Positions 1-14,900 of a DNA stretch of 64,000 bases are shown piece by piece (within the stretch, counting starts at the first letter, position 1; each line of letters begins with the position of its first letter). Origin of the DNA: Brugia malayi. Taxonomy: Eukaryota; Nematoda; Chromadorea; Rhabditida; Onchocercidae. The notes under the pieces were generated by a model. That model did not search any database. It worked only from the letters and a program-made list of their open reading frames with translations, and was not told where the DNA came from. A program made the translations under genes and the position numbers. Where the stretch lies: positions 1,736,001-1,800,000 of the forward strand of contig NW_025062475.1 of assembly GCF_000002995.4 (NCBI RefSeq), in the 5' to 3' direction.

Positions 1-1371
1 ATCACACAATAATTTATAATTTGAAAACCACGAAAAGAAAAAATGAAAAAAATTTCAAAATATTTCAATAGCCTTGACCCAAACCCAATGAATTTCTATC
101 CTTCTCTCATTTCTTATTGTCATTTTTTCCATTAATTCATTTTGCTTTCGGAATTTTTCATTATATCTGTCTATTATTTAAGATTATTGCTTACTTCCTG
201 TAGTTATTCTCATTGATTTTTTCAAAGTGATAACTTTATCAGATAATTGTTTTCATTTTCTTTTCAAACAAAAAAAGAAAGAAAGGAAATAAGCATTCTT
301 TTATGAAGAAATATGCATCAAATATTTAGTAAAGTATGATTTAATAATGTCAGAATTGTTGTACACAAAAAACAAACAATAATATCTTTGCTTGACCTCA
401 ATTTTAAAAAGGTTATTAACATCGATGTGAAGAGTCGATTAAAAAAAAAAAACATATATATTGGAATGCTTGTAATGATGCCACACCTGTGGACACATTC
501 GAACAACAATTTAATGATCTACTGACTCATCAATTGCCTTTTTAAAAAAAAAAAAAAAATATTGAGGAGGAGAAATTCCTCATTGCACACTTCTAATTAT
601 CTCTATTTATTTATTTAACAAAACAAATCTATCCTTATGTTTTTTTTTTTTTTTTTTTTTTTGTTCTTTTAATGAAAAGTTAGCTATTTTCAAATTTAGT
701 GAGAATAAAAAAAAAAAAATTCATGTCATATTTATGATTTAATGTAATATCAATTTTCTAAAAATTTTACTAACTTTTTGCAAAGTTTTATTCCATTTGT
801 TTGTTAAATTTCTCATTAAAGTTTTCTTTTTTTTTTTTTTTTTTTTTTTTTAACAAGAAAATTATTTGAGTGAAATTTATGTGAATGTTTAGTTTTATTT
901 ATAGTAATATATGGCATAATTTATTTATTGATTGATCTAAATTAATACGAATGTTTTATATTATCTGTTTTGTTTCTAATTAATCAATTAATTTCGTCGA
1001 GAACAAGTTTTTTTTTTTTTTTTTTTTTAAAAATAACGCAGCGAAAATGTATATTTCATTTTTATATATACGAATAAAACAATCAAATATTTTCTTTTTT
1101 CAGATTTCTTCTTCTATTTCTCAACATTTGATAATACAAACAATAAACAACGTTACTACAAATAAGGAGAGAAAGAGAAAAAGAAGAAAAGAAAGGGAGA
1201 GAGAGAGAGAGAGAGGGCAAGGGTGTATATGGTGAAAGGAATTAACGAAGGATCAAGTGATAAATAGTTCGAAAATCTTTACTGCTATTACTATTTTTGC
1301 TAATTATTAAAGTACTATTCAAATTTATTCTTATTACTATATAATTATTATTATTATTATTATTAGTGATA
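1..1371. other. Upstream non-coding region
   Basis: No convincing gene is seen. The stretch is AT-rich, with several poly-T or poly-A runs longer than 12 nt (near 640, 830 and 1010) and a GA dinucleotide run at about 1197-1215. It presumably holds the promoter and 5' leader of the LRR receptor that starts at 1372, but no individual element can be recognised. Confidence 0.5.
1197..1215. repeat. GA microsatellite
   Basis: A (GA)n run of roughly 19 nt, 160 nt upstream of the LRR receptor start codon. Simple sequence with no other role visible. Confidence 0.85.
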
Positions 1372-4300
1372 ATGCAATTATTACTATTATTATATTCATC
1401 AACATATTCATTCGTCTTCTTCTTCCTTACAACATTATTATATTTATCTGTTGTACAAACTGTTACTGTACCATCAACTACTGCTATCAATAATTTGCAT
1501 TGTAATGCAGCATTTAAACAAGCAGCTGAAATTAATGAACCAGTAAGTTTTGTGTTTTTATTTTGTTGATTTTATATTTATATAAAATAATTTTTCTTTC
1601 ATTAATTAAATCATTTAATAGATTTATTGTTATAGCTAAATTATTTTAATAATTATTAGATATTTATTATCATCATCAATATTTCATGTTAACTTATATA
1701 ATAATTGTTAGATTATTATTATTATTAATTAATGAATTGAATTATATTCAGTTAGTATTTTTTTCAGTTCATTTTCTACTATCAATATGAATTTGAATTC
1801 ATAATTTTCAAAAATTTAGTTGAATAATTTTATTGAAGTTATTTAAAATGTAGAAAGTAAATGCAGACGAATTTTGAGAATTTATTTGCTCATCCCATGT
1901 TTTTTAAATGTTTTTTTTTAAATGGTTTAAAAAAAAAAAAAAATTGAATTAAACGTAACTAATCAAAACTTTTGTAACAATTAAAATAAAGTAAAAAATT
2001 AAAGATATAATTTTGATGTATTTGAGTTTTTTTTTTTTGATTTATCTTTTTCTATTCATGAAGCAGAGTATACTTTCTTTTATTATATTGAATTCTTTTT
2101 TTCCCCTTGTGGAAGTTTAAGAATTTGTTTAATATTATTTTAGTTAAACTCTAAGGTTTTTGGTTCCAACTTTTTACCATTTTTTTTTTTTTTTTTACAG
2201 CATTTGAGGTAACGAAAAAGGTAATATTTATATGATTACGATTGATTACTCTTTCTTACTGCAATGATTGATTGATTGTTTAAACTCATCTATTATCAGA
2301 TATTTTATCAGTCCTATTGTAATATTTTGTTACTTTTATAGAAATTACATTCAAATTTGATTTTAGATTAGATATGAATTTGATAGAAAGAAATTCAAAT
2401 TTTAATTTTATTTGTTGAAAAAAAAAAAAAAAAAAAAGGATAGCATAAGCTGTTATTTGCTATACGATGAAAAATCAATAATAAATAATTATTACCAATG
2501 AAATATTCTGCATTCCAAATTCTTCTAATAAGTAGTAATTTTTCTATAAAAGTGAAAAATGAATAGTGAAATTTGTGAAATATATTATACTTTTGTATGA
2601 AGAGGATATCTTTCTTTGTATTTATTCATTAAAAGATAGCCGAAATATAAAACTTAAAAAATACATTTTTTTTTAGGAAATTCTGAACTTTTTTAGAAGG
2701 AAACATTTAGAATGAGTTTTTTTAATTTTTGTATATTTTATATATATATGTATGTTGCATTTTTTTTTTTTTCTTGGAATTAATAATAATAAAATAAATT
2801 ATTTTTAAATGAATATTTCAAAATTTTCTTGAAAACTATTAACAGTATTTTTGTCTGAAATGTTTAATTAATTAAGATAAAAGGTTTCAGTATTCGTAAT
2901 AGCTTATAGTAGAGATTCATAAATAAAGTTTATGGATAAAATTCAATGAATTTGAAAATTATTTGATAGCTATCAACAAAGATGCATTTATGATTCTCTT
3001 AGATTATTAGAAGACGTATGATATAGTTATCTTCATTTCTAATTATTTTTAAATAACAAAAAAGGTAGTAAATTAACTATAATTATATGCTTGATTTAGT
3101 TAGCTGTATATAGCTGAATAGCTTAAAAAAAAAAAAAGCCACAAAGCTATAATTTATCTATACAGCTAAAAATAAATCTCGAGAAAAATGAAAGGATAAT
3201 ATATGTAATTGGCATATAGGAAAATAGAACTCCTCAATGCTTCCAAAGAACATAAATTTTATACGTTCCATCAATTTTTTTTTTTTTTTTTTCTCATTAT
3301 CAAGAGAAATAATAGTTCTTTTTATGAATTTATTTATATAACTAATAGCTTACAAGAACGATTGCTGAAAGATATTCAGAGGATGTTTGAAATTTATTGC
3401 TTTTAAAAATTATTACCTTCCATTTTTTTTTTATTAGTTTTCAAAATTCTTTTTTGCTTTTGTTTTTTTTTTTTTTTTTTTTTTTTTCCATCTTATATTC
3501 ATAAAAATTTTTAAAATATTGCTTCTATCATTTGAATAAATTTTTGAGCTAAGCATTTTTATGTAAATAGAAAAAAGCATTCATATAATGTAATAAAATA
3601 TATTTATCAATTGTTACTTTTACTGTTAAACTTTTATAGTTTAAGATATTGAAAGAGGAGGAAGTGAGAAAGATTTTTTAGTAAAGAAATATTTGAAAAT
3701 AAAATTGTTATTCCTAATTAGTAATTTCTCATTTTCTTATTTCAGGAAGCATGCCATTGTTTTCCGGAAGTGGTATCTTCAAAAGAGCACGAATCATTGT
3801 TATCAAACAGAGAAGGTCTCTGGATTGGTTGTACAAGACAGAAAATGCCACAGGTGTTCAGCGCTTTAAATGCACTTAATGAAACAATGGTATCTAAATT
3901 ATGGATTTGGGATTCATTGGTTAATATTATACCAGCTGATATGTTTGCTCAGGTAACATTCAGGTGTCTTGATGTTTTGTTTAGCAAATGAAATCATCTC
4001 AGTTACGTTCAGATTCAGAATTTCATGATTTTTTTTATAGTTCAAATTATTACTTTTTAAACATGATTTAGTTGCTGAATAACATTGTTGTTATAATTGC
4101 TAAAGAAAAAAAAAAAAAAAAAAATGTTAGAGACTAATTGAAATGTGTAAGGAAACATATGATTGATTATGTGAAATGATATTATAAAATAGATATTCGT
4201 TATATTTTTAAGTGATATTTTAAGTAAATCATATTTTATCATTCTTTTCCTGTATAAATTTTCATCGCTAATTTCAGTAAACGGAGAGTATTGTTAATAT

Positions 4301-6895
4301 TAACAATTATTAGGAATTTATACATAAAAAATTCAATCCAGATGTAACTTTGCAAATTTTATTAAGTGGTATAATTATGGGTTCTTCTTTATGTAACCAT
4401 AAAATGCATTTAGTTCTATTCGAAAGATACGATGGTTTCAGGTTCGTCCTCGAATTTTATCTATAGAAAGATCAGGATTAAGCCTATTTCGTCCCGGTGC
4501 ATTTAGTAAAATAGGACGACGATTACAAGTGCTACAGTTGAGGAATAATATTATCAAACGAATAGAGCCTATTATGTTCAAAGATTTGGATCGTCTTGAA
4601 GTGCTGGACCTAGGAGGCAACAAAATTTCCTCAATTGTTGCAGGTTCAAATACTAATTATTATTCGAAACCTTTTTTTCGAAATTATATTTATTCTATAA
4701 AGTGATGTTCATCTTGCACTGAGTTTTTCATGAAGTTATAATTTAGTAATGAAAAGAAGACTGAGGAACATTTGAAGTACTTGAGTGTTTGGCAGTGAAA
4801 AAGTGCCGATTATTTTTATTTTTTTTTTTTTTTTTTTTGCTGAAGTCGTTGTAATCTTTGTTAGTAAATGCTATTGTAAATAAGAAAGAGGAAAAAGTGA
4901 TAGCGAAAATTTTCAGAGAAAAATCATTTAATTGTAATACAAACAGTTTAATACTAGAATGAGAATATCTGAATAGAGAATGAAAGAAATAACTGTTTGT
5001 GAATGAATATAGAATTATTAATGTTGTTTTCGTTTGCAGATTCTTATGCTTTTGGAAGATGATTTTCTTTTTAAGGTGAATTGGATCGGCTAAAAGATTT
5101 GGATACGCTAATCTTAAGTGATAATCAAATATCTAATATTGAAGATGGAGCTTTTGCATCTTTGAGTAATCTAAGAACACTAAATCTAGCGAACAACAAA
5201 CTGATGAATATATCTGCGTAAGTTGTTTTTTTTTTTTTTTTTTCGTAAAAACGATGAAAATAAAAAACTTTTTAGGTTAAATCTCTTCATCCAATTACTT
5301 CTGGTGAATAAAAAGCATCATCTGTAATCATAGCTATAAAATTTATATGTAAAGAAGATAAAGCATTTTGTTTAATTGCATTGTTAAGAAGTTCTAATCT
5401 ATTTTCAGTGGCACTTTCCGTGGTCTTAACAACCTGGAAACGCTGAATTTGCAAAGCAACAACATTTTATATGTTAATTGGAATGCTTTCGCGCAATTGA
5501 AGAATTTGAAATATTTAAATCTTGGTAGGCTTTTGTGAATTTTTCGTAAAAGGTAAAAGGGATATTGAAAAAAGAGCTTCCTTTAAATTCTTTAATAGAT
5601 GGTAAGAGTGATCAGGACTTAGTGTATAAATTATTTCATCTTTAGGATCAGCAAATTGATAGGAATCATTGAGATTGCAGATTTTGATAAATAGAAATAT
5701 TTGAAATTTGATTAAAATTTTTGACTGGTTAAGAAATGTAAATTCAAAAAAAAATTTTTTTTTACACATTTTTTCTATTAGAATCTTAATTGCTAATTGT
5801 TAAATCAAAACTAAATGATTGTAAGGAAATTATATGTGTCAATTATAGGAAATAATCATATTTCACGGATAGATCTTCGTGGATTGAAATCGTTAGAAAA
5901 ATTATTTGTTAACAACAATAGCATCCAATCAATGAAAAATATTACGTTACGTGATCTACGCAATCTCGCTTTGTTAAGTCTAGATAGAAATTCGATCACG
6001 GAAGTACTAAATGGTGATTTGCATTCGTTAGGTGAAAGCGGCAGGTACGAATTTGTTTTAACATATTTGCATCATATTTTAAAAATGCATCCTGGATTTC
6101 TCTTTTGATTATGCATTGAAGCACTTTTTTTTTTTTACATGATAGCATTTTTTATTGTATAAAAGATAATAAATTAATATTTGAGGATATGATTGTAGTG
6201 ATAATTAAATATGATAAATAGAATGAATTTTTTCCCAAATTATTTTTAACCAGCATTTTTCAGACTCAGCACATTTTCGATTGCAGCGAATAATATTGGT
6301 AAGATTGAAGCTCGTGCATTAGAGCCAATACATCAAATTACTGCACTATCGCTACAAAACAATCAACTCACTTCACTGACAAGTAGTGATGGGACAGGTA
6401 TTCTTTCTTAATATTTTGAATGATCCAGAAAAATCGGGATGGTAAACTACTTCGTCTTATATTTTAGAATACATCAATAAATTTCAATATTTTATAAAAA
6501 TATGATAATTAGGATTATAATAATGGCTTTTTCTATAATTTATTATAATTTCTATTCAAGTTCCTTACCGTTTAATTTTATTGCAGCGGATATATCTTTT
6601 TTGCGACCATTAAAGAAGCTTACTAAGCTATATTTATCGAATAATAATTTGGTACGCGTAGGAGAACATGATTTCAGCACACTGAACTCGTTGAAGTTAT
6701 TAGCGCTTGATAATAATCAAATTGAAGAGGTCAGTTATTTTTTTTTTATCACTTTTACTGAAGAATTAGGAATGATTATGTATTTGTTCACAACATATTA
6801 AAATGTGAAGTGAGCTGGACTACATATTGTCATTGTCTACCAGAGCTCTTGGTACCGCTGTTTCAGTTTCTATCGAAAGCTACCTACTTTTGCAG

Positions 6896-6940
<45 letters not shown>

Positions 6941-7288
6941 CATTTAAAAAAAAAAAGAGCTTCAGATACACGGGAAGGCATTCATTGGTTTGCCTTTAAA
7001 ACGTTTGTACCTCAATCGTAATCGCCTTTTGTATTTGCCCAAACAGTTACTCGATAATCTCAATGTTGAACAACTTAGTGTCGTCGATTTCTCAGGTTTG
7101 TCGTCCTTTCTTTTCTTCTCTTTATTTTGTCATTTAGAAAAAGAAAAATGCGAATACAAAATTTTCCGCAGTTGTCCTCTGCCTTTTGTTGAACCCTTAG
7201 GTAGTCTCGGATGCTTCATTAATAATATCATCGATTTTCATTTTTTGACTTTTTCTGCACTTTTTATGATATGCTTTCTTATTACACC

Positions 7289-7319
<31 letters not shown>

Positions 7320-8143
7320 TTTACTGCAAATTTCTCCTTCTTTCCTTTCCTAATTTTCATTGCATTTTCTAATTTTCTTTATGCATACTCCATTTTTGCA
7401 TTTTTTTTTTTTTCAAATAAAAACAGACAGTTTCATTTTGTAGATAATCTCTGGCAATGCATTTGCGGTGAAGAATGGCTGGCGGACTGGCTGTCATCAA
7501 TTGGCGATCGAAACGTGGTTGATGGCAATATGGGATGTATTGGATCACGAGTATGTGCTACAGAGCATACAAATGAAGAACATAGTATCTGGATAACGGT
7601 TGTTGCCAGCGTGCTTGCAGTTGTTTCATTGCTTATTCTGATTGCAATAGCATTGTTGTACGTCGAAGATGGTAGGTTTTAATTTATCGCATAGTATATG
7701 CATAGTTTATGTAATTTTAAGAATTTTGAAAATATAATTATCTTCCTTATTTATTATCAGTGTAGTTTAATTTTGTTGTCGTTTAATTGCAATAGCTCTG
7801 CTATAAATATTTTCCTTTATCATAATTTTCACTTTTTTTTTTTTTTTCAGGAAAACGTGTGAAAAAACTATCATATCCATTAAGACGAGTACCTTTAGAT
7901 CTTCTACAGCTTATTCCAAACGGTTCAACTACTTCATTGCCATATGAAAGTGGTATAGAACCGTTGCTTACATGTAGCATACCAAAGGAACCATTGTTAA
8001 ACGATGATAAACTTCGATTGTCTACTTGCATCAAAAGTGCATTAATCGTACCGAATCATAATAACAAGAGTGATATTGCAAATAGTAATAATGGTTGTAT
8101 AAATGGTAATGGAAAGAAACGAGTTCGTTTCAACAATGCATAG
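1372..8143 (+). CDS. Single-pass LRR transmembrane receptor (first of two)
   Basis: Eleven exons: 1372-1542, 3746-3952, 4442-4643, 5076-5217, 5409-5524, 5849-6044, 6264-6397, 6587-6729, 6966-7095, 7444-7671, 7851-8143. They sum to 1962 nt (653 aa) with matching phases. The N-terminus is a hydrophobic signal peptide, followed by a Cys-containing N-cap (HCNAAF, ACHCF). About a dozen LxxLxLxxN leucine-rich repeats follow, then a C-terminal cap (WQCICGEEWLADW), one membrane helix at about 530-553 and a basic cytoplasmic tail of about 97 residues. The start is the ATG at 1372, just after a TTATTAG that could accept a spliced leader. LRR ectodomains of this kind bind extracellular ligands or matrix in cell adhesion and epithelial or neuronal patterning; the ligand is unknown. 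The tail ends KKRVRFNNA, which contains an RVxF motif. The C. elegans orthologue cannot be named from sequence alone. Confidence 0.85.
6901..6938. repeat. AT dinucleotide microsatellite
   Basis: A perfect (AT)19 run in an intron of the first LRR receptor, 28 nt upstream of the acceptor at 6965. Such a run is likely polymorphic in length. Confidence 0.9.
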
Positions 8144-11100
8144 TTATTAAATGTAACGATTCAGGTACTTTTCCTATGCAAATGTTACAAAAAATATAAT
8201 TTCTTTCTTTAATTTTTATTTTTCAAAATATAAGAATTGTGAGAATTTGCTGGTTTTTTGACCTCTTTAGAGGGACATTTTTAAAATGATTTTAGAGAAT
8301 TCTTTCTCTGCAGTTAAATGTAAAGTTTTTAAACACTTTTAAATAGCATGTATGAAATTCATAGCATAAGAAGCATAATTTCGTTTAATCTTTATCTACT
8401 TTACCAACATTCTACCACTGTTATATTTAGGTAACATTGTTGATATTTCCTTTCCTGTTTTCTTCTTGTTTTATTTCTCATGATATTAAGTTTGTCGCTA
8501 CAATGTTCGCTACTGATTCTTCATAAAGCATTCCATTATGATATATTATGATGCTGATGCATTGAATTAGGAAAAGTAATTGATTTTCAATAATAATAAT
8601 AATAATTTCAATAATTTTCGTAATTTGTCACAGATGTTCATTAAGGAAGAAACATTGCAAGCATAAATTCATTTTTGATGTAGTCTCATAACGGGTACTT
8701 ATAACTGATATTCCAGAACATCTATAATCCAAACGCCAATCTTATTTCTGTTATAGTGACATTTTGTTCTTATTTTCATTAGAAAAATCATTTTCATCGA
8801 TTTAGGTGTCATAAAAATTATTGTAGCATACTTCAATGCATCAGCATAATTCTTTAAGAGTTAAAATTCTAAAATCTATATGTCAGATTTTCGGGGCTAT
8901 AGCTCTTGAAAGAAGAAATAGGCAAGTTTTTATAACTCTGTCGAAGTGCAGTTAATGATTTTTTATCGGTTTCTTTCATTTTTGAAACGCTTAATGTTTA
9001 TGGTCGCAGGTACGGCATCTTTTTTTTTTTTTTGAATCATTTTTAGCCTTTTATTATTTTGAATTATTACCTTGTTTCGTACAAATCACTATTTTATTTT
9101 TGGCCTTCTCGTGTAAATTATATGTTGGTTTCTCAGAGCAGTTTATGTGTATAATATTGTAAATATTAAGTTTGGAAAGGCTTATTTCAGAATACTCAGT
9201 TGTTCTTATAATCTGCTTCTTGGTGCTACTAAAGATTCAGCCATGATCTGTTCAAATGACATATTGCCATATTTGAAATGCGAAATTTAAAATGGACAAA
9301 AAAAAAAAAAAAAAAAACATAGAAGTGCGAAATTTCTAGATAAAAATAAAATTAATTATTCATCAAGAAGTGGTACTTGCGATTCTTTACAGGTATGCAG
9401 TTCTTTTGATCATCTCAATAATACGAAGTTAGAGGAGCAGTACATGCATTAATAATTCTATTAATCAGGTGAAATGATTAATCGAATCAGATCCCTTAAA
9501 AATTTTGGTTTCTGTTTTGTGTTTTTTGATGTTACTGATGACCTTTCTCCATGGATTCTCATTGTTACCTTGATGTGTCCTTCGTACTTCCTCCTGCTTC
9601 TCAACAATATAATATAATGTTTTGTCACAGTGCGCACCCAAAATTTCACACTATTTATTGATTTTAAAAATTGCTTGACTCGTCCGACTCAAAAGCTGGA
9701 AAACTTGAGTCTCGATTTCAGCCATTGCAAAATCAGATTATCTGCTAACCTTTAATCATTCGAATTTAACTGATTTAGTAATCTCAGATTAAATGTATTT
9801 GATTCTGATTTCAACTGTTTATTTGGCTGATTTCACTAGACTCATTTGTTCAAAAATTTCTATTCCCTGTATTGTGATCTGCTGAAAGAAATTATTTTTT
9901 GTTTAGCACATTTTTTTTACGTAATTTTCACAGCATAACTAATCAGCGGTATTTCTCAAGGACACAAGCGTTTGAGTTTTGTCAGTGTATTTGATTATAA
10001 ATTCATTCATCTTTATTTTTTTCATTTCACATTGTTATATTCGGTGTATGTGTTTACGATTATAATTTCTGCATATATTTTTATTGCACGACTGTCCACG
10101 AACATAATCTCAGTTTTCTACTCTTTGTTTTCTACCTTCTATGATATTCATATTTAATTTTAAGTAAAATCTACACAATTTGTTAATTCATTACCATTAT
10201 ATTGCAATGGTATTCATTCATCCAATAAGGGCTCACATGGTTTAAATCTTGATATGCATTTGACATTCAGAGAGTAAACATCTCGCTGTAACACGTGTTA
10301 GAAAAAATTTCGTCGTGGATAACGACTGAAATTCCCGCACTTCCAAACTACGTAATGGATATCATTACAAGAAATGAATATTCGACGGCATCTAACTGAT
10401 AATAGCAAGCTTTCCCAATTCAGTGGTTTTAACATTTGGAATTTTTTATCGCCATTTTTTGAAGGAGGGAAATTAAAAAAACGGAAAAAAGTCAACTAAT
10501 GATTCGTTTTTGGTTCCTTGAAACCTACGGAAATCTTTCATGTTCTCACACTAGATTTTTCACCTGCCTATGTTGGCTTGGTGAAGTTATTGCATGTAAA
10601 AGCTATGGAAATACAAATAAAAATATAAAAATGTACATTAAAAGTTGACAAATCTTCACAATAATCACATAGAGAAATATTAACAAATCTTCACAATATT
10701 CAGAATCATGCCCACAAAAATTATTTCTGAAACTCGATTTATTATCAGTCTGTTTGTCTTCATTTCAATTCATATTACTCTCAGGAAAAGCCCAGGGACA
10801 ATCTTGTTTCGCTAAAAAAAAGACACGATTATAGTCGATCCTTCCCAAATCCCTAGAATGTAAGCTTTCTTAATTATGAAGTGAATTCGGTTCAAGGAGT
10901 ATTAAAACCAGTAAAAGCATTCCATTACTGGAGAAAGCTACAACCATTATTAAATTTAATTTTGACTTCATTCAGTCATAATTAGTAAGTCAAGAAGCCA
11001 ACTAATCCATCTTACTTGCTCTTCACACCTCAATTAACATGGAAAAAATGAAAACTTTTCAACTTTACAAATATGCAATTGTTTTGCCTTCAGATTTCTC

Positions 11101-11928
11101 TCTTCCGAGATAAAACTTTCATTTCAAATATTCAGTGATTTCAAATCTTCCATTGATAAGACATGAAAACTTTGAAAATATTTTCCCTTCTGCCATACCA
11201 CCAGAATAACAGTCCAAAATGCTCTATAGATTCGAATACTATATTGAGATACACGAGAGTTGGACAGATTTTATTCACTTCACTATATGCCAGCTAACCC
11301 TACCATACGTCAACCCATTCCGTTACACGTCAACCAAACCATTTCACTGTTACAATAACAAGGCTGCCATCTCTAGCTGCTGCTAAAGCGAATCCAACGG
11401 CAAAAATTTCTAATTAGAAATTGTCAGCGTAGCAAAACACGAATCCGGTTGTGGTGTACAACTATGACTATGCATTGTGAAATTTACTTAGACCATAGTA
11501 TGTGATAAGTATTGTGTAGGAGCTGATTTCGTGTTTTTATGAATTATGTGAGAAGCGTTATAAGCTGTAGCGAGGAGGTCAAAAGATAAGATAGAAATGT
11601 GATTTAGACTGAATAAGAGAACACTTCAGATATTTACTTCTAAATTATATGATTTCGAAAGCAATAAGGCCTCTCTGCTTATCTTGATAAAATTTTATTT
11701 GCTTATCTTGATAACATGACTCAACACAAGCATGCACAACGGCTTCATACCGTGGATAATAACTTTTGATTGGAGTTGAATATGTAAAGAATGCTTAACA
11801 ATAATTCGGTACCACTGGTGGTTAGCATCCCTTTCAAGTTTAATTCATTGAAAGAGTAAAGGGAAAATAGTATTGAAATCCATATTTAAAAGAGGAAGGT
11901 AGGTGTTACAGTAAGTGTTACAGGTGAT
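8144..11928. other. 3.8 kb intergenic region
   Basis: No convincing coding exon is seen on either strand. Open frames here are short (65 codons or fewer) and lack splice-compatible partners. The region contains the 3' UTR of the LRR receptor and the promoter of ubinuclein. From about 9.4 kb rightwards the sequence is less AT-extreme and has fewer homopolymer runs. Two small direct duplications are visible: AACAAATCTTCACAATA near 10648/10682 and TGCTTATCTTGATAA near 11677/11701. Confidence 0.5.
11914..11923 (+). promoter_or_regulatory. Possible spliced-leader acceptor before ubinuclein
   Basis: AGTGTTACAG ends six bases before the ATG at 11929-11931. An unpaired 3' splice site this close to a start codon is typical of nematode SL trans-splicing. 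It is inferred; no transcript evidence is available. Confidence 0.35.
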
Positions 11929-14900
11929 ATGGATCTGAACCTGGGCGGAAGCAAGAAGAAACAACATCATGTCCGGAAGAAATACAGCATCATTACGTTG
12001 GATTTATTTAAGCCTACGAAAAAATCATATCCTGAATTTGATTATGAAAAAATTTGCAAGGAATATCTGGTAATCAGATTACTAATATTTTGTAAATTTT
12101 TCTTTTTTTAACGCGATTTCTTCAATCACATGTTTTCTAAGGAAGACACTTCTTAGGAAAATTAACTTTGGAAATCAGAATCACTGAGAGTTAATAGTAG
12201 TGGTTGATTTTCGCAAGAGGATCGCATATTTTGTTAGGGAACTTCTGCAAATGAAATGTTCAGTTATTGTCATCCTTAAGTTTTATTTCTTGAAGTGTTC
12301 AGTTAATCTTGTGCCATGATTTCACCGATCAACATACCATGTTTGCTTCTATTAAATTCTAAAAATTTTTGATAACTTTTATGTTTAACGGAATAAAAAT
12401 GTGCAATTCTAGAAAGAAGATGAATCAAGTGGTGAGGATGAACGTTTCCATGATCGTGAAGCTGAGGAAATAGTGAGAAGGTTGGAACGAAAATATGTGA
12501 GTTGAATGCCTTTACTGAATTAATCGATGGATAGTTTTATTTTAATTTCCGAATATACAGGTCTCGTAATAGTTGCTTGGGACTTGTAAACATATGTAAA
12601 AAATGCTATTAAACAATGGTATTTAGTCGGAATCTGAATCAGTTATATGTTTTCAGGGCGGCAAGAGAGACAAGCATGGTCATAAGATTCGTTTTGGTTG
12701 TGCTGATGATTATATGGACAAGACAGCCGGTTATGACCTCACTGATCCATTTATTGATGACACGGAAGCTGTAATTTTTTAAAAACTTATTTGATATTAG
12801 TTCTGGATAATTTCATTCATCTTATTTGTATGCTTATAATTATGTGATAATTATTTCAGTATGATGAACACGTTCCTTCAGCTTTGGATACTGCACGCGG
12901 AGGTTTTTATGTTAACAAAGGAAAATTGGAGTTTAAATCAAAGTTTGCTGAAAGTGACGGAGATAGTGATATTGAAGATACAGTAGTCAAGAAGAAAGCG
13001 GTGGAAAAAGTAAGAATCAGCACTTATTGATAACACTGACTTCTTTATCAGCAACTGAGCTTTAAAAAAAATAATGTAGTTCTAATTCTTATTCTACCTT
13101 TTGTATTACCTTACGCTGTAGTTAAATCTGAAAAGTTTGGGAATTTTTTATGCTGCAATTATCTAAATTATTTTTCATCCTTATCTCACGGTTTATTATT
13201 AACTGAGGTTCTTGCAATAGATGTTATTAGCTAGTCTTGATGAAATATCCAGATGATTATCATTTCAGAAACGGAGAATCTCCAGCGATGAAGAAACAAG
13301 CGATAGCAAGCGTACATGCATTTTCCCTCCTACAAAATCACCTGTCGATAATAGCTCATCATTAATGGAATCTGTAAAAGCATCAAATCCTCAGTCACCA
13401 GTTAGATTGTCTTCATCCGGTGCTGCTCCTACGGTAAAACCAAGAGACCCATCTCGCAATCGTCTGCTCACACAACAGTATATTAAAAAGCGACGTCTTT
13501 TGGGGCAACCACCAATGGCAAAAATTCAATCAGCAGCTGTAAAAGCTGCTCTTGGTGTAAAAAAGAAGTAAGTATTTTGATTGAAAATGCAGATTTTGTT
13601 AAAATACATTTTTGTATTAGCGTCATGGATAGTTTTTGTGTTTTTTAACTTCATTCTGATTGTTATTGTCAAATGAAATATGATCAGTTGATTGGATTTT
13701 ACATGTCGATACGCTGATGTGATAATTAATTTTAGTCATCCTGCTTTTTTGATTTTAAGATAGTTTTATCTGTTTAGGAATTAGTATTTATTATTTCAGA
13801 CTGAAACCACAAGCAAAGAGAGCAACTATTGGAATGAACGATGAGGATTTAGCTGGATTTTTAAAAGACATGACAGGTGGTGAAATAGAAATCGTGGAAG
13901 GAATAGAAGATGTAATTTCTGGGACGAAAGAAGTGCGGTTTTCTCAGATTCAAATTTAATTTTTGATAATTAGTGGCATAATTTAGCCAAAATGTAGTCT
14001 GTGATGACTTCTCCAGTGAAAACTACTTTTTACATGTTTTTTCAGCAGGTCTGTCAAAAAACAACAAGCACACCCATCGAACATGACACTGATGTTGTTG
14101 ATAAACCGGTAACACCTCCTACTGAGAAAGTATCACAATCACAGGTAGCTTCTAGTTCAGGTTTATCTGCGCCTTCATTCACTGTAGCCATCCCGAAACG
14201 CTCACCTGGGCGGCCTACTGGTTCAACAATGCAGGTTAGATTAATAACTAGAGTGTCAGTTACACATTAAATCTTGATTATCGAAATCATCTCGTCCATT
14301 GGAATATCTGCAGAATCAAGTTCAGCGTACTATTATCTTTATCTTTAGATTTCCAATTCTTATTATTTTTATGCATTTTAGCACAAACAAATGCCAATAA
14401 TGTCGGATAAATTGCGAACAATGATCGATACATATAAACAGAAGACAAAGGAATTTGGTGCACCAAATAAAAAAATCCGTCTTCCACCGAGTTTGGTTGA
14501 TCTTTGCATAAGGTTTGGGTCTATATTGTTCGATGAACACTAATGTCGTTTAAGTAACCGTTAAAAAGAAACCACTCGTTGCAAAGTTTGTCAAAAGAAG
14601 GGAAAGTGAGATTCACTGTAGGTGACGTAATGCTAATAATGCACTAAAATAAATGAAATGAGTAGCTTCGTATGTCTTTAAAAAAATTTTTTTATTGGAA
14701 AGTTTGCTCTTAGTAGACCCTCTATTATTTTCAAAATTTTAACACATTAATTTACTAATTTATAGAATTGAAGAGCAATGTACGTTGGAACACTTTAATC
14801 ATCAGCAAAAGACGCGAATTTTTGATTTGCTGGCTAACTGGGTCTGTGTGCAACGAAATTCTCTGTATATCCGTATGAAAGCTCATCGAGATCGTCATGA

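Noticed and set aside
6990..7682. A single 230-codon frame spanning two LRR exons and the intron between
   Set aside because: The middle is a Phe-rich translation of T-runs; splice sites at 7095 and 7443 remove it and give the normal C-cap.
9461..10495. Two minus-strand frames of 62-65 codons in the 8-12 kb spacer
   Set aside because: No splice-compatible neighbours, no recognisable motif and lengths expected by chance.
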